Position numbers and translations under genes: made by a program. From NCBI GenBank assembly GCA_022563285.1, contig JADFNQ010000087.1:1-6196 (forward strand): a stretch of 6,196 bases of DNA, given 5' to 3'. Every line of letters starts with the position of its first letter. The first letter of the stretch is position 1. Below the pieces are notes generated by a model that worked only from the letters and a program-made list of their open reading frames with translations, was not told the DNA's origin and made no database searches. This DNA comes from Chloroflexota bacterium (GTDB lineage Bacteria; Chloroflexota; Dehalococcoidia; SM23-28-2; RBG-16-64-32). Positions 1-4,876 of this stretch are shown one piece after another.

Positions 1-203
1 TCGTCCCGCTGCACACGCACCCGCACGAGCAGACCGGCTACCTGGTCTCCGGCCGCTTCCTGTTCGAGCTGGGCGACGAGAAGCGCGAGCTGGGAGCCGG
101 CGACTGCTGGCTAGTCCCCTCCAACGTCCCCCACCAGGTCACCGCCCTGGAGGCCAGCGTCTTCATCGATGTCTTCTCCCCGCCGCGGGAGGAGTACCGG
201 TAG
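1..203 (+). CDS. Cupin-domain protein, C-terminal part (5' end outside window)
   Basis: The frame starting at base 3 is open from the left edge to a TAG at 201-203 and gives 66 residues. It reads as the core of a small single-domain cupin. The motif HTHPHEQ lies at residues 4-10 of the visible part and is followed by GYLVSG, the usual 'H.HpheQ..yvl.G' metal-binding first cupin motif. The second motif, GDCWLVPSNVPHQV, has the conserved Pro and His. These histidines and the Glu would normally bind one divalent metal inside a small beta-barrel, so the metal site looks intact. The protein ends soon after the barrel (FSPPREEYR), typical of stand-alone cupins of about 100-120 residues, so roughly the first 40 residues are missing. 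The substrate cannot be told; such proteins range from isomerases and dioxygenases to sensors. It lies 173 bases upstream of purB on the same strand, with no clear terminator between. Confidence 0.85.
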   Translation, partial: VPLHTHPHEQTGYLVSGRFLFELGDEKRELGAGDCWLVPSNVPHQVTALEASVFIDVFSPPREEYR

Positions 204-265
204 CGCGGCGGGCGGCCTCTTCCACGACGCCCCGCCATGCCCTAATATGGGGCCGTGCTAGCCAC

Positions 266-324
266 TCCGTCCGGACGGACGCCCGCTACGCGCGTCGGCG
301 TCTGGGCGGCCCCAGTGGCCGCCC
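266..324 (+). other. Structured purB leader: 14-bp palindrome, nested arms and 8-bp hairpin
   Basis: The 204-376 interval holds no gene I can support but is rich in inverted repeats. Bases 266-279 (TCCGTCCGGACGGA) are a perfect 14-bp palindrome. Arms GACGCC (278-283) and GGCGTC (297-302) could pair across a 13-base loop, sharing bases 278-279 with the palindrome. GGGCGGCC (304-311) pairs with GGCCGCCC (317-324) over a five-base loop CCAGT. No U-tract follows, so this is not an ordinary intrinsic terminator. It could be an operator for a dimeric regulator, a 5'-UTR control structure or chance in GC-rich DNA. I do not recognise a known purine riboswitch or PurBox here. Confidence 0.4.
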
Positions 325-376
325 GGGCCGAACGACCAGACTCGCCGCCGTCCGCCCCTATCCGCCGTCCCGTCCG

Positions 377-1681
377 ATGATCGAGCGCTACACCAGGCCC
401 GAGATGGGCCGCATCTGGTCCGAGCAGAACAAGTACGACAAGTGGCTCCGGGTCGAGCTGGCCGTCTGCGAGGCCTGGGCCGAGCGGGGCGCCATCCCCA
501 AAGACGCCCTCCCCAAGCTCCGCAACGCCCGCTACGACCTCGACGCCATCTCCCGCTACCTGCCGGAGATGCACCACGACATGACCGTCTTCCTCCGGTC
601 GCTGTCGGATTCCCTCGGGCCGGAGTCGCGCTACATCCACCTGGGTCTGACCTCTCAGGACGTCATGGACACCGGCCTCGCCCTGCAGCTCATCGAGGCC
701 ACGGAGCTGCTGGAGGGAGACCTGCGCGCCCTGGCGGAGGCCGTCCGTGAGAGAGCGCGGGAGCACAAGGAGACGCTCTGTGTCGGCCGCACACACGGCG
801 TCCACGCCGAGCCCACCACATTCGGTCTGAAGCTCGCCGCCTGGTGGGACGAGCTGCGCCGCCAGACGCACCGCCTCACCCAGGCGAAGGAGACGGTGTC
901 CGTGGGCAAGATTAGCGGCACCGTGGGCACCCACGCCACCGTTCCGCCGGACATCGAGGCCGACGTCTGTGGACGCCTCGGCCTGCTGCCGGAGCCCGTC
1001 TCCACCCAGGTGGTCCACCGCGACCGGCACGCGCAGTACGTCTCGACGCTGGCCCTCATCGCGGCCAGCCTGGAGAGGTTCGCCACCGAGATCCGCCACC
1101 TCCAGCGGACGGAGGTGCTGGAGGCGGAGGAGCCGTTCGCGGAGGGCCAGACGGGCTCCTCGGCCATGCCCCATAAGCGCAACCCTGAGAAGTGCGAGCG
1201 CATCTGCGGCCTGGCCCGCCTCTTCCGCGGCTACACCACCGCCGCCCTGGAGAACGTGGCCCTCTGGCACGAGCGCGACATCTCCCACTCGTCCGTGGAG
1301 CGGATCATCCTCCCGGACGCCTGCACCCTGCTGGACTACATGCTGGACCTGTTCACCGGCATCATCCGCGGCCTGCGGGTCTACCCGGAGAACATGCGGC
1401 GCAACCTGGAGCTGACCCAGGGGCTGGTCTTCTCCCAGCGCGTCCTGCTGGCCCTCATCGATAAGGGGCTGGGCCGACAGGAGGCGTACAAGCTGGTGCA
1501 GAAGAACGCCATGCAAGCCTGGGAGGCAGACGCCCGCAGGGAGCGTACGCCCTTCCTGGACCTCCTGTGCGAAGACGAGGAGGTGCAGCGCCACATCTCC
1601 CGTGACGAGCTCGCCTCCCTGTTCGACTACCGGTTCTATCTCCAGCACGTGGACGACAGCTTCCGGAGGGTAGGTCTGTAG
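377..1681 (+). CDS. purB: Adenylosuccinate lyase
   Basis: PurB cleaves fumarate from SAICAR in IMP synthesis and from adenylosuccinate in AMP synthesis; it is a cytosolic homotetramer of the fumarase/aspartase superfamily. The 434-residue product matches the short Bacillus/Thermotoga-type form (about 430). The N-terminus MIERYTRPEM is the usual family start, which fixes the ATG at 377 although no Shine-Dalgarno precedes it. Visible active-site segments are HHD (66-68), TSQDVMDT (92-99), GRTHGVHAEP (137-146; H140 is the likely general acid) and the superfamily signature GSSAMPHKRNP (260-270), whose serine lies in the catalytic loop. The C-terminus FRRVGL looks natural and complete. The TAG stop (1679-1681) lies within the GTAG of an adjoining REP sequence. 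No convincing sigma70 promoter was found; TAATAT at 243-248 has no matching -35. Together with purC and purS it forms a dispersed purine cluster. Confidence 0.97.
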   Translation: MIERYTRPEMGRIWSEQNKYDKWLRVELAVCEAWAERGAIPKDALPKLRNARYDLDAISRYLPEMHHDMTVFLRSLSDSLGPESRYIHLGLTSQDVMDTGLALQLIEATELLEGDLRALAEAVRERAREHKETLCVGRTHGVHAEPTTFGLKLAAWWDELRRQTHRLTQAKETVSVGKISGTVGTHATVPPDIEADVCGRLGLLPEPVSTQVVHRDRHAQYVSTLALIAASLERFATEIRHLQRTEVLEAEEPFAEGQTGSSAMPHKRNPEKCERICGLARLFRGYTTAALENVALWHERDISHSSVERIILPDACTLLDYMLDLFTGIIRGLRVYPENMRRNLELTQGLVFSQRVLLALIDKGLGRQEAYKLVQKNAMQAWEADARRERTPFLDLLCEDEEVQRHISRDELASLFDYRFYLQHVDDSFRRVGL

Positions 1682-1701
1682 CTGCAGGGCTTCAGCCCTG
1701 C
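1678..1701 (+). repeat. Left REP element (GTAG + hairpin)
   Basis: GTAG (1678-1681), then CT, then a stem GCAGGGC (1684-1690), loop TTCA (1691-1694) and GCCCTGC (1695-1701). The loop-closing T and A could also pair, giving an 8-bp stem. The GTAG foot and imperfectly conserved hairpin match the layout of REP sequences recognised by RAYT transposases. The first four bases contain the purB stop codon. With no U-run after it, the hairpin is more likely a REP than a terminator, though it could affect purB mRNA stability or readthrough. Confidence 0.8.
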
Positions 1702-1706
1702 CGAGA

Positions 1707-2171
1707 GTGATGAAACTACGACAGTCGCCCCGACTAAAAGACTTCACCTACGGTGGGCCATACGCCTACAACCTCACGTTCGTAACTAGACAAAGACTGC
1801 CTACCTTCAAAGCAGCCGCCGTCGCAGAGACGTGCCTTGAGAGCCTGAACGCTGCTTGTGGCCGATACGGGTTTAGTACTCTCGCCTACTGCTTCATGCC
1901 TGACCATCTCCACCTTCTGCTCGCCGGCAGAGAAGGATCATCCTTGCAGGATTTCGCCCGCTACTTCAAGCAGATATCCAGCTACCGCTTCAAACGCGAG
2001 CATGGCACCAGACTCTGGCAAATCAGCTATTATGACCACGTGGTGCAAAGGAACGAGGACGTTGAGCAGATCGCCACGTACATCTGGGATAACCCCGTGA
2101 GGGCGGGCCTGGCGGAGAGTAGGCTTGACTATGTGTTTTCCGGGCCGCGAGAGCGTATGGAGCAGGCCTAA
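1707..2171 (+). CDS. REP-associated tyrosine transposase (RAYT, Y1/IS200-like fold)
   Basis: RAYTs are single-domain HUH endonucleases related to IS200/IS605 TnpA that cut single-stranded DNA at REP sequences; many are domesticated single-copy genes. The 154-residue length is usual for the family. Visible marks are the N-terminal GGPYAYNLTFVTRQRLPTF (16-34), the metal-binding HUH core YCFMPDHLHLLL with H67 and H69, LWQISYYDHVV (103-113) and TYIWDNPVRAGL (124-135). The probable nucleophilic tyrosine is Y125, judged by position rather than proved. All core motifs are intact, so the enzyme may be active. The start is GTG 1707 or the adjacent ATG 1710; GAGAG at 1703-1707 is poorly spaced for either. 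The TAA stop (2169-2171) falls in the loop region of the right REP. The gene starts six bases after the left REP and may depend on readthrough from purB. Confidence 0.92.
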   Translation: MMKLRQSPRLKDFTYGGPYAYNLTFVTRQRLPTFKAAAVAETCLESLNAACGRYGFSTLAYCFMPDHLHLLLAGREGSSLQDFARYFKQISSYRFKREHGTRLWQISYYDHVVQRNEDVEQIATYIWDNPVRAGLAESRLDYVFSGPRERMEQA

Positions 2172-2185
2172 AGGCCTGCAGCTAC
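2162..2185 (-). repeat. Right REP element, inverted relative to the left copy
   Basis: On the minus strand it reads GTAG, CT, stem GCAGGCC, loop TTTA, stem GGCCTGC. It differs from the left copy at one base pair of the stem (G-C in the left, C-G here, both partners changed) and one loop base. The paired change keeps the hairpin intact, which supports a structural element. The RAYT stop codon TAA (2169-2171) lies in it. Confidence 0.8.
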
Positions 2186-2219
2186 AAGTGGACGATAGCC
2201 GCTGGAGGATAGGATTGAG

Positions 2220-2336
2220 ATGACGGTGAATAAAGCGATTGAGTTCAGCGCCAAAGAGAAACCTTGTGGGTGGACGGCGTGGGATGAGGATCAAGGAGCA
2301 AAGAAGTGGACACCCAACACAGCAAGAGACCTTTGA
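2220..2336 (+). CDS. Short ORF (38 codons), probable 5' part of the following gene
   Basis: The ATG at 2220 has GGAGG at 2204-2208, 11 bases upstream, a better translation signal than any start of the overlapping longer frame. It encodes 38 residues beginning MTVNKAIEFSAKEKPCGW, with an ordinary mixed composition. It ends in CTT TGA (2331-2336). A +1 slip at that point enters exactly the frame of the downstream unknown gene and would give a joined protein of about 134 residues. Either this is the true N-terminus of that gene separated by a frameshift mutation or sequencing error, or a programmed +1 shift like that of RF2, or the ORF is chance. I do not recognise the sequence. Confidence 0.35.
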   Translation: MTVNKAIEFSAKEKPCGWTAWDEDQGAKKWTPNTARDL

Positions 2337-2625
2337 ATACCGGGCAGTCAACCTCGGAGAATTACGCGAACGGGTGACTGTCGTCATCGAAGCCAAGTTA
2401 AGGGACGGAAGTCAGTTGCAGATAAACGGGCAGCAGCGGTTGGTTGTCGATTCTGAGGTTCCACCGAAGGCCGAGTCAAGCGACAAGCTTACCTTTCATC
2501 TCAGCCGACCGGATGGACTAGAAGATTTGCTGGGTGCCGAGTTTCAATTGACGGCGGTAGCATACTGCCGCGATGTAGAGGTCGGCCGAGCCATCTTTCA
2601 GAGACAAGTAAAGTTCTCGTCCTAG
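2239..2625 (+). CDS. Hypothetical protein, start uncertain, possibly frameshifted
   Basis: The frame is open from at least TTG 2239 to TAG 2623-2625 (128 residues from that TTG). GTG 2266 and ATG 2284 are other possible starts; none has a good Shine-Dalgarno. The part after about residue 33 (EYRAVNLGELRERVTVVIEAKL onward, split here only as a locator) looks like real protein: alternating hydrophobic residues suggest a beta-rich soluble domain, with no membrane segment or signal peptide. The part before it is Arg/Gly-rich and looks like an out-of-frame reading. The overlapping ORF at 2220-2336 is a better N-terminus and connects by a +1 shift at CTT TGA. GC is about 53-55% in sampled stretches, like the RAYT gene and unlike purB and purC. 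The stop is 12 bases before the purC ATG and overlaps its AGGAAGG ribosome site, so it is probably co-transcribed with purC. Function unknown. Confidence 0.55.
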   Translation: MSSAPKRNLVGGRRGMRIKEQRSGHPTQQETFEYRAVNLGELRERVTVVIEAKLRDGSQLQINGQQRLVVDSEVPPKAESSDKLTFHLSRPDGLEDLLGAEFQLTAVAYCRDVEVGRAIFQRQVKFSS

Positions 2626-2637
2626 GAAGGGACTCCT

Positions 2638-3543
2638 ATGACCGCTTCCATCCTCACCGAGAGCACCGTGGACCTGCCGCTCTACGCCCGCGGCAAGGTG
2701 CGCGACATCTACGACCTTGGCGACGAGCTGCTCATCGTTGCGACTGACCGCATCTCCGCCTTCGACGTGGTTCTGCCCACCGGCATCCCCGATAAGGGGC
2801 TAGTCCTCACCCAGCTCTCCGCCTTCTGGTTTGAGAAGACGGGCGATATCGTTCCCAACCACTTCATCCGCCTCGTGGATGACACCCGGATGGAGGGTGT
2901 GCCAACGGAGCTGCCGCGCGAGCTGATCGGACGGGCGATGCTCGTGCACAAGACGCAGCGGCTGGACGTAGAGTGCATCGTGCGGGGGTACGCGGTGCTG
3001 GGGAGCGCTGGCTGGGCCGAATACCATGAGACGGGCAGCATCAGCGGGGTGAAGCTTCCGCCGGGCCTAAAGGAAGCGCAGGAGCTGTTCGAGCCGGTGT
3101 ACACCCCCACGACGAAGGCCGAGGAGGGTCACGACGAGAACATGACCTTCGAGCAGACCGTGGAGCTGGTCGGTGAGCAGGCGGCCAACGCCATCGCCGT
3201 GCGCTCCCTGGCCGTCTACCGCTTCGGGCGCGACTACGCCCGCGAGCGGGGGATCATCATCGCCGACACGAAGTTCGAGTTCGGCCGGCTGGACGATGAG
3301 GTCATCCTCATCGACGAGTGCCTGACGCCGGACTCCAGCCGCTTCTGGCCCGCCGACCAGCACAGGACCGGCCAGCCCCAACCCAGCTTCGACAAGCAGT
3401 ACGTCCGCGACTACCTCACCGAGGTCGGCTGGGACCGCAGGCCTCCCGCGCCCGAGCTCCCGGCGGAGGTCGCCGCCAGGACGGGCGAGAAGTACCGCGA
3501 GGCGTTCCACCGCCTGACCGGCCGTGAACTGGTCCGGCCGTAG
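2638..3543 (+). CDS. purC: Phosphoribosylaminoimidazole-succinocarboxamide (SAICAR) synthetase
   Basis: PurC joins aspartate to CAIR using ATP to make SAICAR, the step directly before the first PurB reaction. At 301 residues it is the longer, yeast ADE1-like form rather than the about 240-residue E. coli type. Visible family segments are ARGKVRDIYD (17-26, nucleotide-binding N-lobe), TDRISAFDVVLP (36-47), VECIVRGY (111-118), PTTKAEEGHDE (157-167), the signature IADTKFEFG (208-216), LIDECLTPDSSRFW (224-237) and FDKQYVRDYL (251-260). All are intact. The ATG at 2638 is preceded by AGGAAGG (2624-2630) at seven bases, which fixes the start. It follows the unknown gene by 12 bases and is separated from purB by about 950 bases of lower-GC DNA. 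The next promoter, at 3550, begins just after its stop. Confidence 0.97.
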   Translation: MTASILTESTVDLPLYARGKVRDIYDLGDELLIVATDRISAFDVVLPTGIPDKGLVLTQLSAFWFEKTGDIVPNHFIRLVDDTRMEGVPTELPRELIGRAMLVHKTQRLDVECIVRGYAVLGSAGWAEYHETGSISGVKLPPGLKEAQELFEPVYTPTTKAEEGHDENMTFEQTVELVGEQAANAIAVRSLAVYRFGRDYARERGIIIADTKFEFGRLDDEVILIDECLTPDSSRFWPADQHRTGQPQPSFDKQYVRDYLTEVGWDRRPPAPELPAEVAARTGEKYREAFHRLTGRELVRP

Positions 3544-3549
3544 ACGCGT

Positions 3550-3578
3550 TTGACGGCCCCTTCCGCACACGATAGAAT
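3550..3578 (+). promoter_or_regulatory. Sigma70-type promoter for the PPOX-DinB-purS group
   Basis: TTGACG (3550-3555) and TAGAAT (3573-3578) are separated by exactly 17 bases. Each box matches five of six consensus positions. Transcription would start near 3585, giving a leader of about 24 bases before the ATG at 3609, with GAGG at 3598-3601 as ribosome site. It starts seven bases after the purC stop, so the downstream three genes can be expressed independently of purB and purC. Confidence 0.75.
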
Positions 3579-3608
3579 GCGGGCGCCTACGCTCCCCGAG
3601 GACCAAGC

Positions 3609-4025
3609 ATGACCGCGCCGATCTCCGCAGACGTCGAAGCCTTCCTCAGCCAGCCTCACGTGGCCGCCCTGGCCACCGTACGCCCCGATGGACGCCCGCA
3701 CGTCACCCCCGTCTGGTTCGACTTTGACGGCAAAGATTTCATGGTCGCCACTTTCCGCATCACTCAGAAGCTGCAGAACGTATCGCGCAAGGGGTTCGCC
3801 GCCCTCTCCATCTTCACCCCCGAGCCACCCTATCGAAACGTAATCGTCGAAGGTACGGCCCGCGTCGGCAGCCCCGTGGACAACGTCTGGCGGGAGCGCG
3901 TGGCCATCCGCTACCTGGGCGAGCACGCCGGCCGCGTCTACGTCCGGGAGACCGCCGACTGGGACGTGATCGCCATCCACATCCGGCCCACGCGCTGGAC
4001 GTCCAGCGGCTTCTCCGAAAGCTAG
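3609..4025 (+). CDS. PPOX-class (pyridoxamine phosphate oxidase-fold) F420/flavin-dependent enzyme
   Basis: The 138-residue product has the split-barrel flavin-binding fold. HVAALATVRPDGRPHVTPVWF (17-37) is the typical first strand pair of PPOX-like proteins. KLQNVSRKGFAALSIF (54-69) corresponds to the 'K..Nl..dprv.l.v' cofactor-phosphate segment, and YRNVIVEGTARV (75-86) to the following strand pair. Length and motif order fit small putative F420-dependent reductases rather than true PdxH, which is longer. The cofactor (F420, FMN or FAD) and substrate cannot be settled by eye. Such proteins are cytosolic dimers. The ATG at 3609 has GAGG seven bases upstream and a strong promoter at 3550. The DinB-fold gene follows after 13 bases, so the two are probably co-transcribed. 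It has no known role in purine synthesis, although its operon ends with purS. Confidence 0.85.
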   Translation: MTAPISADVEAFLSQPHVAALATVRPDGRPHVTPVWFDFDGKDFMVATFRITQKLQNVSRKGFAALSIFTPEPPYRNVIVEGTARVGSPVDNVWRERVAIRYLGEHAGRVYVRETADWDVIAIHIRPTRWTSSGFSES

Positions 4026-4038
4026 AGGGAGTGCAACC

Positions 4039-4560
4039 ATGACCCAGAGCACGGATATCCGGGAGCAGGCGCTGGCCTACATGCGCCACCAGGCCGCCAA
4101 GAGCATGGGCGACCTTGCCGTCCTGATGGAGCGCACCGCCGCCGAATGCGCCCGCTGCCTGGAGGGGTTAAGCGAAGAGCAGTCGATCTTCAAGTACGAC
4201 GAAGAGTGGTGCATAAAAGAGGTGCTGGGCCACATGCTCGAGTCCGGAAAGGGCGTGAACCGCGAGATCGCCAACTTAGTGGAGGACAACGCTCCTTCGA
4301 GGGAGGCCCGCATGGGCCTCGTTTCCGAGGCCGGTCGCCCCATCGAGGAGCTGCGGCAGGCACTCGCCGACCTGTGGTCGGTCACGGGCCGTCTGGTCGC
4401 CTCCCTGCCGGAAGGCGGCAAACTGGACAGGACATGGCAGCACCCCTTCTTCGGCCCGCTGAACTTCAAGGAGTGGATCGCCTTTCAGCGCCTCCACGCT
4501 ATGGACCACGTCCAGCAGATGGAGAAGGTCAAGGCCCACCCGGACTACCCGAAGGGCTAG
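4039..4560 (+). CDS. DinB-family (DinB_2-like) four-helix-bundle protein
   Basis: The 173-residue, largely helical product has the DinB/YfiT-type layout: an N-terminal helix, a WCIKEVLGHMLESGKGVNRE segment (57-76) and a C-terminal FKEWIAFQRLHAMDHVQQME segment (143-162). The likely metal triad is H65, H153 and H157, the spacing expected in this superfamily, which includes bacillithiol- and mycothiol-dependent transferases. The triad is complete, so metal binding is likely; the thiol cofactor and substrate are unknown. AGGGAG (4026-4031) lies seven bases before the ATG at 4039. It follows the PPOX gene by 13 bases and precedes purS by four, so the three genes almost certainly share a message. 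No signal peptide or membrane segment is visible. Despite the name, a DNA-damage role should not be assumed. Confidence 0.85.
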   Translation: MTQSTDIREQALAYMRHQAAKSMGDLAVLMERTAAECARCLEGLSEEQSIFKYDEEWCIKEVLGHMLESGKGVNREIANLVEDNAPSREARMGLVSEAGRPIEELRQALADLWSVTGRLVASLPEGGKLDRTWQHPFFGPLNFKEWIAFQRLHAMDHVQQMEKVKAHPDYPKG

Positions 4561-4564
4561 CGCC

Positions 4565-4822
4565 ATGTACCTCGCCCGCGTCTACGTTACGCTCAAGCCC
4601 ACCGTGAACGACCCGCAGGGGCTGACTATCCGCGGCGCCCTCCACTCCCTGGGGTTCGAGGACGTGGAGTCCGTACGCGCCGGCAAGTACCTGGAGGTCC
4701 ACGTGGATGCCAAGGACCGCGCGAAGGCGGAGAAGCAGGTCACGGAGATGTGCCGCAAGCTGCTGGCCAACCCTGTGATCGAGGACTACCGCTTCGAGCT
4801 GGAGGAGCTGGCGAGGGCGTAG
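4565..4822 (+). CDS. purS: Phosphoribosylformylglycinamidine synthase subunit PurS
   Basis: PurS is the small structural subunit of the three-part FGAM synthase (PurS, PurQ, PurL) and helps pass ammonia from PurQ to PurL. The 85-residue length is normal. Family marks are RVYVTLKPTVNDPQGLTI (5-22), ALHSLGF (25-31), VRAGKYLEVHVDA (37-49) and LLANPVIEDYRFELEEL (66-82). The ATG at 4565 has GAAGGG (4551-4556) eight bases upstream, inside the end of the DinB-fold gene, whose stop is four bases away; translational coupling is likely. In many genomes purQ and purL follow directly. Here the plus-strand run ends and hisB converges from the other side, so the partner subunits must be encoded elsewhere. 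Confidence 0.96.
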   Translation: MYLARVYVTLKPTVNDPQGLTIRGALHSLGFEDVESVRAGKYLEVHVDAKDRAKAEKQVTEMCRKLLANPVIEDYRFELEELARA

Positions 4823-4840
4823 GCGACCACCAGCGCCGCT

Positions 4841-4863
4841 CACCCTGAGCCAATCGAAGGGTC
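4841..4863. repeat. Palindromic intergenic repeat of the CCCTTCGA...GCTCAGGGTG type
   Basis: The 54-base convergent gap between purS and hisB contains CACCCTGAGC at 4841-4850 and TCGAAGGGTC at 4854-4863. ACCCT and AGGGT form the arms of an imperfect hairpin. On the minus strand it resembles the short CCCTTCGAC..GCTCAGGGTG sequence that I recall recurring between genes in many bacterial assemblies. It lies where a bidirectional terminator would be useful, but it has no T-run. Only one copy is visible here, so its status as a dispersed repeat rests on recall. Confidence 0.5.
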
Positions 4864-4876
4864 TACCGACCGGGGC

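Larger units (their letters stand above)
1678..2185 (+). mobile_element. REPtron: RAYT transposase gene flanked by inverted GTAG-hairpin REPs
   Basis: The unit begins with GTAG at 1678-1681 and ends with CTAC (GTAG inverted) at 2182-2185. Each tetranucleotide is separated by two bases from a 7-bp stem with a four-base loop. The only gene between them encodes an HUH/Y1 transposase of the RAYT type. This arrangement, a RAYT gene bordered by inverted REPs each with a foot GTAG, is the described REPtron architecture. The interior is lower in GC (32 of 60 bases at 1981-2040) than purB and purC, which suggests acquisition from elsewhere. No target-site duplication is expected for this transposase class and I saw none. 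Boundaries are inferred from the two REPs; the lower-GC character continues to about 2625, so the acquired block may be longer. Confidence 0.8.

Noticed and set aside
241..250. TAATAT at 243-248 as a purB -10 box
   Set aside because: Only four of six positions match and no -35-like hexamer lies 16-18 bases upstream.
1684..1701. Left REP hairpin as an intrinsic terminator for purB
   Set aside because: The stem is followed by CGAGAGTGATG, with no T-run; the GTAG foot and the inverted partner copy point to a REP element.
242..1747. Long open frame of 501 codons on the minus strand opposite purB
   Set aside because: It is the mirror of a high-GC coding gene, with Leu/Gly/Val/His-rich monotony and no family motifs; purB on the plus strand has every expected active-site segment.
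2204..2215. TAGGAT (2210-2215) as a promoter for the unknown gene
   Set aside because: No -35 box at suitable spacing (AGTGGA at the expected place), and it overlaps the ribosome-site region.
1459..2800. Shared 11-mer GATAAGGGGCT in purB and purC
   Set aside because: It encodes Asp-Lys-Gly-Leu in both proteins at unrelated conserved places, so it is most simply coincidence in coding sequence.
3519..3543. CGGCC/GGCCG inverted repeat at the end of purC as a terminator
   Set aside because: Short arms, a long loop and no T-run; CCGGCC words are common by chance at this GC content.
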